The position numbers were made by a program, and so were the translations under genes. A stretch of 64,000 nucleotides of DNA from DYJE01 sp041660385 (GTDB lineage: Bacteria; Desulfobacterota; Desulfobacteria; Desulfobacterales; Desulfolunaceae). The notes below the pieces were generated by a model. It searched no databases. It saw nothing but the letters and a program-made list of their open reading frames with translations, and was not told where the DNA came from. Location: positions 1 to 64,000 of the forward strand of contig JBAZWJ010000019.1 in the NCBI GenBank assembly GCA_041660385.1, read 5' to 3'. The first letter of the stretch is position 1; every line of letters begins with the position of its first letter. Shown piece by piece: positions 8,909 through 16,808 of the stretch.

Positions 8909-9838
8909 TTACTGCATATCGACTCTGAAAACGTCATTATTATTTGGAATGGCTTTCTCCGTTTTGTATCCCATGCTGCCGTTAATCAGCTTGTATAGCG
9001 TCACCAGGGGAATCATGGATGCGTATACATAAATAAGTGACAAAAACATCCTCAGTGTACCGGGTTCCGAGTCTTTCCTGAGTCTGTCATTGCATATATC
9101 CATTTTTATTGAATCGTGTGGGCAAGCCTCTGCACAGATACCGCAGCCGAGGCAATCTTTCAGGTTTGTCGAGGGGCTGGCGTTGTCTGAAATGAGCGCC
9201 TTGGCAGGGCATTTTTCAATGCAGGCCCCACAGTTTTTGCATAAATCCCTGTCGATTAGTGGGATATATGGGCCGGAATTGAAAATATTCAACTTATAAT
9301 CATATCGCATTCTCATGGCGATACAGCAGTCATTGCAGCAACTGCATATGTTGTACTGATATGGCTGAATACATGATTCGAGTGAAAACACGAGCCCATG
9401 TTTTCGGGCGTTTCTCATAATTGCTATGGCATTTTCTTTGCTCAGCCCCTTGCTGTTCTTTTGTTTTCCCCGGATTTTCGCGGCATTGTTGATTCTCATA
9501 CATACAAAAAGAGGGGCGTCACAGCTTTTTTCCCCTGCGACAAGACGACACGGACATGGGTCAACATACAAATGGGTCGATGTGTTAATGACCTCTTCGA
9601 TGACATCTAATGGAAAAACAAGGGAATTGGTATGAAGGTATTTGTAATAAAGTTCGAGACTTTTTTTCATTGGAAGCCCAATAATCGGTATTCTTGCAAT
9701 CTTGCCGGTGAATAGATAGAACCTTATGCCATCAATTCCATTAAGAAGCCATTTATCGAGAAATTTACTTCTTATCTTTGACGAGCTGTCAAGAATCTGA
9801 ACACTTTCAAGCCTTGTAATTTCATTACTTTTTTTCAT
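8909..9838 (-). CDS. Ferredoxin-domain (2x[4Fe-4S]) protein with extra Cys clusters
   Basis: 309-residue iron-sulfur protein. The C-terminal half holds a bacterial ferredoxin module with two C-x2-C-x2-C-x3-C motifs (CKNCGACIEKCP and CLGCGICAEACP). Upstream are two more cysteine clusters: DPCPCR...C...C near 95-115 and ICSCCNDCC near 168-176. These may hold a further cluster, as in heterodisulfide-reductase-like electron carriers. A short hydrophobic stretch lies near the C-terminus (MFLSLIYVYASMIPLVTLY). AAAGGA precedes the ATG. A perfect 14-bp palindrome lies 39 bases upstream and matches one in the promoter of the adjacent marR gene. The protein probably moves electrons in a redox or stress response; its partner is unknown. 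Confidence 0.85.
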   Translation of the reverse strand: MKKSNEITRLESVQILDSSSKIRSKFLDKWLLNGIDGIRFYLFTGKIARIPIIGLPMKKSLELYYKYLHTNSLVFPLDVIEEVINTSTHLYVDPCPCRLVAGEKSCDAPLFVCMRINNAAKIRGKQKNSKGLSKENAIAIMRNARKHGLVFSLESCIQPYQYNICSCCNDCCIAMRMRYDYKLNIFNSGPYIPLIDRDLCKNCGACIEKCPAKALISDNASPSTNLKDCLGCGICAEACPHDSIKMDICNDRLRKDSEPGTLRMFLSLIYVYASMIPLVTLYKLINGSMGYKTEKAIPNNNDVFRVDMQ

Positions 9839-9876
9839 AGAATATCCTTTTTGTATTATTGTATGACCTGTATTTG

Positions 9877-9890
9877 GTTTTGTACAAAAC
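9877..9890. promoter_or_regulatory. MarR operator candidate upstream of the ferredoxin-type gene
   Basis: GTTTTGTACAAAAC is a perfect 14-bp palindrome in the gap between marR and the ferredoxin-type gene. Read on the minus strand, AATAGTTTTGTACAAAACCAA is almost identical to the sequence at 10341-10354 in the marR promoter. It overlaps a possible -35 (TTGTAC) paired with TACAAT 18 bases on. Confidence 0.7.
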
Positions 9891-9907
9891 TATTAGTGCA
9901 AAAAAAA

Positions 9908-10336
9908 CTACAGATTATTGAGAATTTTTCCCATCAGTTCAAATAAAGTTTCCTTCTCAGTCGTGCTTAAACCTTCGAATATTTTGGCATTCATTTTTCC
10001 GGATATCTCAAACAAGACAGGTTTCAGTTTTTTTGCCTTTGGAGTAAGCGTGAGATTGGTGATTCGTGCATCGCTTACATCTTTCTCTTTACAAATATAA
10101 CCGTTGGCTTCAAGCCTGTTGATAACGGATGAAATAGTGGATTTGTCCTTGTTTGTATATTTTACAACCTCTTGAACCGTTTGTGTTTCTTTCTGATCAA
10201 GCGCGAAAAGAACATCTCCGTAGGATGGAGCAACACCCGAAATATTCCTGTCGGCCAACTCCTTTTCCATAAATTTGAACAGTCGTTGTCTGATGCTGGT
10301 AAGTGTATATAAGAAGTTGGTTTCATTTACTTTCAT
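9908..10336 (-). CDS. MarR-family transcriptional regulator
   Basis: 142-residue winged-helix regulator from the ATG at 10336; a TTG at 10357 would add seven residues but lies in the operator. The winged-helix signature is TVQEVVKYTNKDKSTISSVINRLEANGYI, followed by the wing DVSDARITNLTLTPKAKK. MarR proteins are dimeric repressors released by ligands or oxidation. There is no Shine-Dalgarno sequence, and the predicted transcription start is within a few bases of the ATG, so the mRNA may be leaderless. Matching 14-bp palindromes lie in its own promoter and before the next gene, which suggests autorepression plus control of the ferredoxin/MBL genes. The only cysteine seen, near position 85 (GYICKEKD), is a possible redox switch. 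Confidence 0.9.
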   Translation of the reverse strand: MKVNETNFLYTLTSIRQRLFKFMEKELADRNISGVAPSYGDVLFALDQKETQTVQEVVKYTNKDKSTISSVINRLEANGYICKEKDVSDARITNLTLTPKAKKLKPVLFEISGKMNAKIFEGLSTTEKETLFELMGKILNNL

Positions 10337-10340
10337 AATA

Positions 10341-10374
10341 GTTTTGTATAAAACCAATATGAGGTATATGTCAA
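10341..10374 (-). promoter_or_regulatory. marR promoter with overlapping operator
   Basis: On the minus strand, TTGACA (10374-10369) is followed after 17-18 bases by TTATAC/TATACA. The palindrome GTTTTGTATAAAAC (10341-10354) covers the -10 box. A start 6-7 bases past the -10 lands within a few bases of the ATG at 10336. The -35 box overlaps the last codons of the rhombosortase gene. Confidence 0.72.
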
Positions 10375-11057
10375 GATATTTTATTGGAATATGCGGTATT
10401 ATAATCAGACTTTCGACAAAGAAAAAACGAGATCGTCCCCCCGACTACCCCGCCCAGATGACAGGCCACAAGCGGCGTTCCGCATAATCCAAGATGGATG
10501 GACGAAAAAAAGACATCGCCAGCAACCATTTCATAAACACACTTTGCTATGAGAAGAGTCAGGAAAGTGTAACCCAAGCGTCGATCTTCTTTGTTTCGTA
10601 TCATCCAAAGTGCTGCTGCGGCCATAAGCCCATGATCAATACCGGATAAACCGCAAAGTCCGATATCATTGATTTCCGGTGAAAGGATACAGGCGGTTGC
10701 AAGGCTGAAAGCACCGCTTATAATCACATGGCCCAACCGATCAAAAGTTTTCTGTTGGATTGAGCTGTAGAGATAAACGAACGCCCCCACATCAAGAACA
10801 AGATGGTACCAGCTGACGTGAACGAAGGGAAAGGTCAGAAGCCGCCACCACTGGCCCGAACCAACGGCATGGGACAGAAAAAGAAAGGAATGGATGTCAT
10901 TTATTCCCATAAGATGGCCGTTTAGCACACCAATCAACAAGAAAAAACCGATTAAACCGGCAGATGATCGTAGTTTTTCAGTGCTCCACGAACCCGATTC
11001 AGTGTTTGAGGAGGTTTGGTTCGCAGTATCTGTTGATTTTAATAGCTGTAATGACAT
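10371..11057 (-). CDS. Rhombosortase-like rhomboid-family intramembrane serine protease
   Basis: 228-residue polytopic membrane protein with about six hydrophobic segments. The catalytic serine is Ser138 in CGLSGIDHG and the catalytic histidine is His200 in ACHLGGVVGG; FPFVHVSWYHL matches the first-loop region of rhomboids. The cysteine before GLSG is typical of rhombosortases, which process proteins with a GlyGly-CTERM tail. The next gene upstream on the same strand (11427-13439) encodes a secreted VIT/vWA protein ending in a glycine/serine motif, a hydrophobic helix and RRR, which looks like such a tail. Enzyme and probable substrate are separated by 369 bases of palindromic repeats. The assignment to rhombosortase rather than a general rhomboid rests on the catalytic motif and this context. 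Confidence 0.75.
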   Translation of the reverse strand: MSLQLLKSTDTANQTSSNTESGSWSTEKLRSSAGLIGFFLLIGVLNGHLMGINDIHSFLFLSHAVGSGQWWRLLTFPFVHVSWYHLVLDVGAFVYLYSSIQQKTFDRLGHVIISGAFSLATACILSPEINDIGLCGLSGIDHGLMAAAALWMIRNKEDRRLGYTFLTLLIAKCVYEMVAGDVFFSSIHLGLCGTPLVACHLGGVVGGTISFFLCRKSDYNTAYSNKIS

Positions 11058-11109
11058 CTTTCTTTGCCTTCCATGGCATAGCCGTCAGGCTAAAGGTAAA
11101 AATCAGTTT

Positions 11110-11335
11110 ATTTGCCCCAACGGGGCTGCGTCATAAAGCCCAGGGTTGGGGAGAAAGCCGCTACCCTGGGACATTTTCGATTATGATTTTCAACCCCAAC
11201 GGGGTTGCTTAACATTCCCATGAATCGCCCATATCCAGACACAACCCCTTTGGGGTTGGGGGGATTCGCCGGTGAACCCAGGGTAGCGGCGTTGCCGCAA
11301 CCCTGAGCTATGATACGGAATCCCGTTGGGATTCG
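11110..11335. repeat. Inverted pair of CCCAGGGTAGC-type palindromic repeats
   Basis: The intergenic stretch 11058-11426 is built from palindromes. Copy 1 (11112-11172) runs from CCCCAACGGGG through AGGGTTGGGG to GCTACCCTGGG. Copy 2 (11275-11335) is inverted and runs from CCCAGGGTAGC through CCGCAACCCTG to CCCGTTGGGATT. AACCCCAACGGGGTT and CAACCCCTTTGGGGTTG lie between them. No open frame or promoter was recognised here. Confidence 0.7.
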
Positions 11336-11426
11336 ATGCGGATTGAATCATTTAAAGCCTTAGCCTGACGACACTATGCCAGAATCAGGTCAATCATGAG
11401 GGCTTGTCAGGGTGCATGATTTGAGG

Positions 11427-13439
11427 CTATTTACCGGATCGTCTCCTGATGAAATATGCGAGCATCAGAAACAGAGGCCCCACAGGCCCACTTCCCACGG
11501 AATGGGAGCTTGCTCCGTTGAACATACCGCTGCCGGATGACCGGTTGTCCGTGCGGTAATTCGTGGCAGGTTGCTTTTCTTTTTCTGCCTGGGCTGCCCG
11601 CTCACGGTTTACCCTGTCTGCGTTCGACCGTTTCATGCCGATGGCTTCCATTTCAGAGTCGTTCACAACCACCATGGATGTGTAATCCGTCACCAGGGAA
11701 TATTCGGTTCCCAGTTCCACAATGCGGTTCATCAAAGGGTTGGATTCACCTTCCATGCGGATTTTTTTCATAACGTCTTCAATGGAGGACAACGCCCAGA
11801 GCCTTTCAATTTCTGGATTCGCCGTATCTTTTTCCGGGAGAACAGCCTGGCAGGTCCAGCTTTTTGAAACATTTCCCACTTTACCCGTGAATTCCAGTTT
11901 CACTTCTCCAGGGCGTTTGTATTTTCCGAACAGAACAAGCTGCTGTCCCATATAGAGATTTCCGGCAAAGGAAGGGGTTATATCTTTCACCGAATCACCA
12001 TGGAATTTCAGCTTCGCGTCGTAGATGCATTCGTTGAGAACCTTGGCTTTTGCCTGGATAATCCGTCCCACGATGTCGTCACGAGATGAAACATTCATGG
12101 CAAAACCGCCGGATTCTTCGGCAAGAGTTCCGAGAAGCGGCTCATTGGCGCTGTTTCCGATGACAAAGGTGAACAGACGGTAATCATTTTTCCGAATAAG
12201 ATCCACCATGGCCGAGTGCTGCGTGGTGCCAATATTTGCCACACCATCTGTGACAAGAACGATGCCTGTGATCCGATCAGCCTCAAGCCCTTTGTACGCT
12301 TTGGCAAGTCCGCTGAACAGATCCGTTCCACCGTTGGCGCTGATGGAACTTATTTTAGCAAGGGCGTTTCTGACGTTTTCATCTGTTGCCGTGATATAGC
12401 CACCTGTAAATTCATCGGCTCTGTCGTTAAAGGTGACGATTCGAAACCTGTCATTGGCCCCCATTTTCCCAATGACTTTGCTTACTCCATCCACAAGGGA
12501 GCTGATTTTGCCGCCAGCCATACTTCCCGACACATCGAGAACAAAGGTCCAGTCAGTGCCGTTCTGTATGGGTTTGAGGGATGCACCGGGAGTTACCACG
12601 GCCATGAACGTTCCCTCTCCTTGTTTATCCGCTTTGTAAGGAATCAGTTCAACCCGTGCCGGAGTCGTGTCCTCAAGCCGGTAATAGAAAACAATGTCAT
12701 TGGAAAGGGTGGCCCCTTCTTTGAAATCAAGGTTCACCGTGTATGTTTCCTGTTTGTTTGCATGGCCGGATTTGTTGATAATGGCCTTGTTTTCATAATG
12801 GGGAACCCGGACATCTTTCACAGGAAAAGCCGATTTCAATTTCAGGTTGAATGAAAAGGATTCTTTGACCTCACTGTCCACAGCCCAGAACGAGATGCGT
12901 TCATCATCCACCCCGCCTTCTTCAAGGGGGTAGACATAACGGCCCACGTTCAGATCGATTTCTAGGGGCTGGTAATAGACAAGCTTGACCTTTGTTTCAC
13001 CCTTGGCTTTTACCGGAAAAACTTTCACATCGAATGTCTTGTAATCGTTCTTTTCTGCAAGGGCCGTGTCGTTACCTTTGGCCTTCTGCTCTTCATAGAC
13101 TTTTTTCGCTTTTTCTTTTGCAAGCACTTCCCCGATCACTTCCTTGCCGCCAATCCAGAGACTCACTTCGGAAAGGCTGGCCTGTTTGGGCAGGGGAAAC
13201 GAGTATATGGCTTCCAGATCATGAGAGCCGGAATTGAAAAACACCTGCTCAACCTTGGTTTGTGCAAATCCGTTGTTAATGACCACATCCACGTGATGGG
13301 ACTTGATCTTCACGCTGTTTTCATCTTTTTTATCCAAGGGTTTCAGCAATCCCGCAGCCATGACGGCTGACGGCAGCAGACAGATAAAAAGAAAAGCGGC
13401 AGAAAGCGCTATTTTTATTGTTCTTGTGTATGGTTTCAT
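11427..13439 (-). CDS. Secreted VIT and von Willebrand factor A protein with CTERM-like tail
   Basis: 671-residue exported protein. The start at 13439 is chosen because AGGAGG lies 6 bases before it and it begins a clear signal peptide (MKPYTRTIK...AVMAAG); a frame open to 13523 is not needed. A VIT domain follows (about 30-160, with YSFPLPKQASLS), then a vWA domain whose MIDAS site DVSGSMAGG starts near residue 300. A C-terminal domain leads to a tail with SGSG/GSGPVGP, the hydrophobic run LFLMLAYFI, and RRRSGK. That tail resembles GlyGly-CTERM, the signal cut by rhombosortase, and a rhombosortase-like gene lies next downstream. VIT/vWA proteins are known as sortase-type targets in marine proteobacteria; surface adhesion or matrix binding is a plausible role. 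Confidence 0.87.
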   Translation of the reverse strand: MKPYTRTIKIALSAAFLFICLLPSAVMAAGLLKPLDKKDENSVKIKSHHVDVVINNGFAQTKVEQVFFNSGSHDLEAIYSFPLPKQASLSEVSLWIGGKEVIGEVLAKEKAKKVYEEQKAKGNDTALAEKNDYKTFDVKVFPVKAKGETKVKLVYYQPLEIDLNVGRYVYPLEEGGVDDERISFWAVDSEVKESFSFNLKLKSAFPVKDVRVPHYENKAIINKSGHANKQETYTVNLDFKEGATLSNDIVFYYRLEDTTPARVELIPYKADKQGEGTFMAVVTPGASLKPIQNGTDWTFVLDVSGSMAGGKISSLVDGVSKVIGKMGANDRFRIVTFNDRADEFTGGYITATDENVRNALAKISSISANGGTDLFSGLAKAYKGLEADRITGIVLVTDGVANIGTTQHSAMVDLIRKNDYRLFTFVIGNSANEPLLGTLAEESGGFAMNVSSRDDIVGRIIQAKAKVLNECIYDAKLKFHGDSVKDITPSFAGNLYMGQQLVLFGKYKRPGEVKLEFTGKVGNVSKSWTCQAVLPEKDTANPEIERLWALSSIEDVMKKIRMEGESNPLMNRIVELGTEYSLVTDYTSMVVVNDSEMEAIGMKRSNADRVNRERAAQAEKEKQPATNYRTDNRSSGSGMFNGASSHSVGSGPVGPLFLMLAYFIRRRSGK

Positions 13440-13690
13440 TGTCTTACCTCCTCGATAGTTTGTTATTTTTTGCATGTTTGCCGGGTAACCATTTTCCAGG
13501 AGGAATAACAACAAATGTGCCAATTCTTGATAATTCCCATAATATACTGATATATTATCGTATATTTTTGAGCATGGCGGATCATCGTATGATTAATTAA
13601 CAAAAGAAGATTGCCCTTTAATGCGTATCATGTATACACATGGTGAATCTTATCCATGTGACTGTGCCCACTTAGTGAAAAGGAATAAAC

Positions 13691-15163
13691 ATGACGGCAA
13701 AACACCGATTGACCCATGAAGAACGAAGCTTTTTCTCCCTTGTCAACCAGGCCGTTCTGGCCAATCCGTTTTCGGACAAGAGAAATGATATCGACCTTAA
13801 AATCGCGGGCTTGTTTCCCGAAACTTCAAGACAGGAAGTGCTTGATCAGACGATAAAAGAGGTAAATCACAGGGTCATGCTGATCGAGCAGGATGGAAGG
13901 GGCGACATCACCCTTTTTTCCGGCAAGGACAGCGAAATTCTAATGACAACATACCTTTTTGTGGTGTTTCACCGCTTTATAGATCACTTTGACAGCCTGA
14001 TCATTGAACAGATGAAAGCCGGAAAAACATCGGTGAAGGTGGAATTCGCCGGGGAAATTCTTCGTTATCTTAAAGATCGGGGGTTCAGGCACGATCACAT
14101 CCTTCACTCCATCGCCCTTTGCTACCAGCTCAGACGTGCTTTTTACTTTATCGACAGAGGCCTTGTGGGACGAAGCAATTGCATGCAGAAATTGCGGGAA
14201 AGCTTATGGAACAACGTGTTCACCTGCGATCTGGATCTTTACAACCAGTTTCTGTGGTCACGCATGGAAGATTTTTCAACGCTGATTTTAGGTGAAACCG
14301 GCACGGGTAAAGGTACGGCTGCACGGGCCATCGGCCAGAGCGGGTTTATTCCTTTCGATGAAAAGAAAGGCTGCTTTAAAGAGAGTTTTTCACGAACCTT
14401 CCTCCCCTTGAACATTTCCCAGTTCTCGGAAAACCTTATTGAATCCGAATTGTTCGGCCATAAAAAAGGCTCGTTCACCGGCGCTGTGGAAGATCACAAG
14501 GGGATTTTCGATCAGTGCAGCCCCTATGGAGCCATTTTTCTTGATGAAATCGGGGAAGTCTCCATGCCTGTTCAGATCAAACTTTTGAAAATCCTGGAAG
14601 AAAGGGTGTTCAGCCCGGTTGGAAGTCACGGCGAACACCGGTTTGAAGGGCGGATCATCGCTGCAACGAACAAGGAAATTGGGGAAATACAGAACGGATC
14701 AAGCTTCAGAAGCGATTTTTTCTACCGTTTGTGTTCGGATATCATCATCGTTCCGCCTCTCAGGGAGCGCATACGCGAAGCGCCTGACGAGCTGGAAGAC
14801 CTGCTTGTCCATACGGTTGAGCGAATTGTGGGCAAACCCTCCATTGATCTTGCCCGCATGGTGGAAAAAGCGCTGGCCGCCCAGCTTGAAAAAAATTACC
14901 CCTGGCCCGGCAATGTCCGGGAACTGGGCCAATATGTGAGGCGCATACTCCTGAAACGAACCTGCACTCATGCATCTTATCCGGCTGTTTCAAAACCCGG
15001 GTCAGAACTGGAATCTCTTATGGACAAAGGTAACCTGTCGGCCCAGGATCTTTTGAAAGATTATTGCAGACGGCTTTACGACAAACACGGAACACTGGGC
15101 GAAGTGGCACGGATAACCCTCTTGGACAGACGGACCGTTAAAAAATATATCACTCAGGATTAA
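13691..15163 (+). CDS. Sigma-54-interacting regulator with variant AAA+ motifs
   Basis: 490-residue regulator. The first about 190 residues match no domain I recognise and are rich in helix-forming sequence. The AAA+ domain then begins with Walker A GETGTGKG (the usual last residue is E), followed by the sigma54-contact loop GSFTGA in place of GAFTGA, and Walker B IFLDEIGE. WPGNVREL is the usual C-domain signature. The C-terminus has a short helix-turn-helix (LGEVARITLLDRRTVKKYI). Loop changes can weaken sigma54 contact, so activity needs testing. It is transcribed away from the VIT/vWA gene with 251 bases between the two starts. No clear -24/-12 promoter was found nearby. Confidence 0.82.
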   Translation: MTAKHRLTHEERSFFSLVNQAVLANPFSDKRNDIDLKIAGLFPETSRQEVLDQTIKEVNHRVMLIEQDGRGDITLFSGKDSEILMTTYLFVVFHRFIDHFDSLIIEQMKAGKTSVKVEFAGEILRYLKDRGFRHDHILHSIALCYQLRRAFYFIDRGLVGRSNCMQKLRESLWNNVFTCDLDLYNQFLWSRMEDFSTLILGETGTGKGTAARAIGQSGFIPFDEKKGCFKESFSRTFLPLNISQFSENLIESELFGHKKGSFTGAVEDHKGIFDQCSPYGAIFLDEIGEVSMPVQIKLLKILEERVFSPVGSHGEHRFEGRIIAATNKEIGEIQNGSSFRSDFFYRLCSDIIIVPPLRERIREAPDELEDLLVHTVERIVGKPSIDLARMVEKALAAQLEKNYPWPGNVRELGQYVRRILLKRTCTHASYPAVSKPGSELESLMDKGNLSAQDLLKDYCRRLYDKHGTLGEVARITLLDRRTVKKYITQD

Positions 15164-15174
15164 TTTGACTTTGT

Positions 15175-15316
15175 AAACCTTGCCTCCGGTGGCCTTTCCG
15201 GGGGCCAGATTTTAAAAATCTGGACAAATGGGTTTGGGCCAACAGAACACCCTTCCCATATCGTTTGTCAAGCTTTTCAAAAGTTTGGCCGCCGGAGGCC
15301 GTTTTGCAAAGGTTTC
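15175..15316. repeat. Long imperfect inverted repeat
   Basis: AAACCTTGCCTCCGGTGGCC (15175-15194) pairs imperfectly with GGCCGCCGGAGGCC...GCAAAGGTTT (15288-15315). A separate hairpin CCAGATTTT/AAAATCTGG (15204-15222) lies inside. It begins 12 bases after the activator stop codon and looks like a small non-coding mobile repeat. Confidence 0.55.
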
Positions 15317-15419
15317 TCTAAATAATTGCGGCTGCGTGTGACATATTAAAAAGGGATGCAACAAATCAGGTCGGGTGAAAACCCTGAGATCGCCGAGTTG
15401 CAATAAAATGATTTCAATC

Positions 15420-15472
15420 TGTAGGGGCGGGTCCAAACCCGCCTGATGAGTGTGGCATGATGAATGCGATTC
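15420..15472. repeat. Dispersed GTAGGGGCGGGT repeat, long form, copy A
   Basis: Hairpin GGCGGGT-CCAA-ACCCGCC with a conserved right flank (TGATGAGTGTGGCATGATGA). The element at 36831-36887 shares both the hairpin and about 30 bases of this flank, so a unit of about 53 bp has been copied. Confidence 0.7.
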
Positions 15473-15498
15473 GGGATGGCAAGCTAATTTTCAGTGAT

Positions 15499-15633
15499 AT
15501 ATTAACCCGACAAATAGGCCAACAGACTGCCATTAAACCATGCCAGTGACTGGGGCCGTAGGGCGGGCTTGTCCGCCATGGCTGTCGGGCGCGAGCCCGG
15601 CCTACTGGATGTATTTTATTGCCGGGTTAATAT
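15499..15633. repeat. GTAGGGC hairpins bounded by 11-bp inverted arms
   Basis: ATATTAACCCG (15499-15509) and CGGGTTAATAT (15623-15633) are perfect inverted arms. Between them is a double element, GTAGGGCGGGCTTGTCCGCC followed by GGGCGCGAGCCC and GGCCTAC (15558-15606). The right arm ends just before the GGAGG of the DUF3786 gene. The same plan, 11-bp arms around a GTAGGGG core, recurs before mtnP (41549-41620). Confidence 0.6.
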
Positions 15634-15648
15634 GACGGAGGAAAACAT

Positions 15649-16263
15649 ATGGATGAAAAGGTTCATGTTTTTGAAAAAACGTTGAGCACATATCAGGAAA
15701 GACTCATGGCCATGCCCTGGGACAGATTGAAATCGAGCCGTTTTTTCAATGTATCGGGTAAAAACCTTTCGATGCCTTTTTTCAATGATATTTTTCATGT
15801 GTCGGAAAAAGGAATTCTATGTCAAGAAGGGACTCTCACCTCTTTTGATGTGAGCGTGGTGATTTACAACTACCTTTTAATGTTTCAAGACGACATGGAA
15901 GAGGGAAAAACCTGGGTTGCATACAGAGATATCAAGGATTCAGGGCCGCTGTCCGTCTATTTTGCCGATAATGTGGAAAATAAAATAGCGGGAGCCTTTT
16001 CAAAAAAAAGCACAACCATCATAAACGCTTGTCTGGCCATGGGAGGATATAAACCTTCCAGTAACCTTTCCTATGATGTGGTGATGGCTTTCGATGCGTT
16101 GCCGTCGGTCCGTCTTCTCCTTTTGTTCAACCGAGAAGACGAAGACTTCCCTGCATCGTGCAAGGTTCTCTTCAGCCAAGGGGTAGATCAATATCTCGAC
16201 CCGGAAAGCCTTGCCATTCTTGCTGCAATATTTGCTTCAAGGCTTTGCAGCGTGTATCCCTAA
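15649..16263 (+). CDS. DUF3786-like protein
   Basis: 204-residue soluble protein resembling DUF3786, an uncharacterised family common in Desulfobacterota and other anaerobes. The C-terminal half has the typical FPASCKVLFSQGVDQYLDPES pattern and the middle has a conserved FDVSVVIYNYLLM helix. No enzyme motif or metal site is evident. GGAGG lies 8 bases before the ATG. The last about 60 bases of the gene are the start of a direct repeat that recurs at 16742-16890. The second copy encodes a similar PESLAILA stretch, so a second DUF3786 gene once lay there and was mostly lost. Confidence 0.6.
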   Translation: MDEKVHVFEKTLSTYQERLMAMPWDRLKSSRFFNVSGKNLSMPFFNDIFHVSEKGILCQEGTLTSFDVSVVIYNYLLMFQDDMEEGKTWVAYRDIKDSGPLSVYFADNVENKIAGAFSKKSTTIINACLAMGGYKPSSNLSYDVVMAFDALPSVRLLLLFNREDEDFPASCKVLFSQGVDQYLDPESLAILAAIFASRLCSVYP

Positions 16264-16340
16264 ATGCGCCAAATCAGCATTTTGATTTTAATTCCAAGTG
16301 TTTCACAGGCGCTGCCAACATCAACTTTGCTAAGAGTTAA
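16200..16340. repeat. Segmental direct repeat, copy A
   Basis: Covers the end of the DUF3786 gene (from CCCGGAAAGCCTTGCCATTC) and about 77 bases beyond. It matches 16742-16890 along its length, with several substitutions and small gaps. Copy B covers the 3' end of the minus-strand gene at 16809. Confidence 0.75.
16262..16340 (-). pseudogene. Remnant of the 16809-17270 gene's 3' end
   Basis: Read on the minus strand, this encodes SKVDVGSACETLGIKIK, nearly identical to SKIDVGNACETLEIKIK at the end of the intact gene at 16809. A small deletion then shifts the frame, replacing the final KKCRFGAF. Only about 25 codons survive. Confidence 0.65.
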
Positions 16341-16387
16341 TGGGTGACCACTATTTTTTCCTATTTTCTCAGTTTTTGGCTGACCTG

Positions 16388-16745
16388 GGAACGCCAATCT
16401 CCTGATTGGCTCTGCGAAAGCCGTAAGGCTTTCAGATTCTGAATAATATGAGTTTAACAGAAGCGTTATACAGGAATGTCAATAAAGTTGGTCTGGTATT
16501 ACGGATATTTCCGGAAAAACAGAGTCAAGAATAACACCTCCTCACCCCTCAATTCTGTCGGATTAAAGCCGACAACGGGATTGAAAATAAAATTCAGACT
16601 GTCTAAGCCTTAGGTCAACAGCATTGGCTTATCTTGTTACCATTTGTTGCCTTTGCCTTCGCCAAAATGCTCAGCCCATCGTGCTGTTTTTAGAATCTGA
16701 AAACCTTTCGGCTTTCGAAAGAGCCAATCGGGAGATTGGCATGCC
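16388..16745. repeat. Inverted repeat pair GCCAATC...GATTGGC between the segmental copies
   Basis: The block at 16388-16445 (GCCAATCTCCTGATTGGCTC, then GAAAGCC and CAGATTCTGAA) recurs inverted at 16690-16745. Each arm holds its own GCCAATC/GATTGGC hairpin. The 16446-16689 spacer shows no gene. The arms may have taken part in the rearrangement that left copies A and B. Confidence 0.6.
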
Positions 16746-16808
16746 CGGAAAGCCTTGCTATTCTTGCCGTATATTTTTTTTCCATCAAGGCATTGCATCT
16801 TAATATTC

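Larger units (their letters stand above)
15164..15648. other. Repeat-filled intergenic region
   Basis: No gene is recognised in these 485 bases. Three palindromic repeat units fill most of it (15175-15316, 15420-15472, 15499-15633, listed separately). The region ends with the Shine-Dalgarno GGAGG of the DUF3786 gene. Confidence 0.65.

Noticed and set aside
10894..11212. Two plus-strand frames across the rhombosortase start
   Set aside because: They run into palindromic repeat DNA and have no family features.
12216..12854. 212-codon plus-strand open frame
   Set aside because: Lies wholly inside the VIT/vWA gene on the other strand, has no family signal or ribosome-binding site, and looks like a shadow frame.
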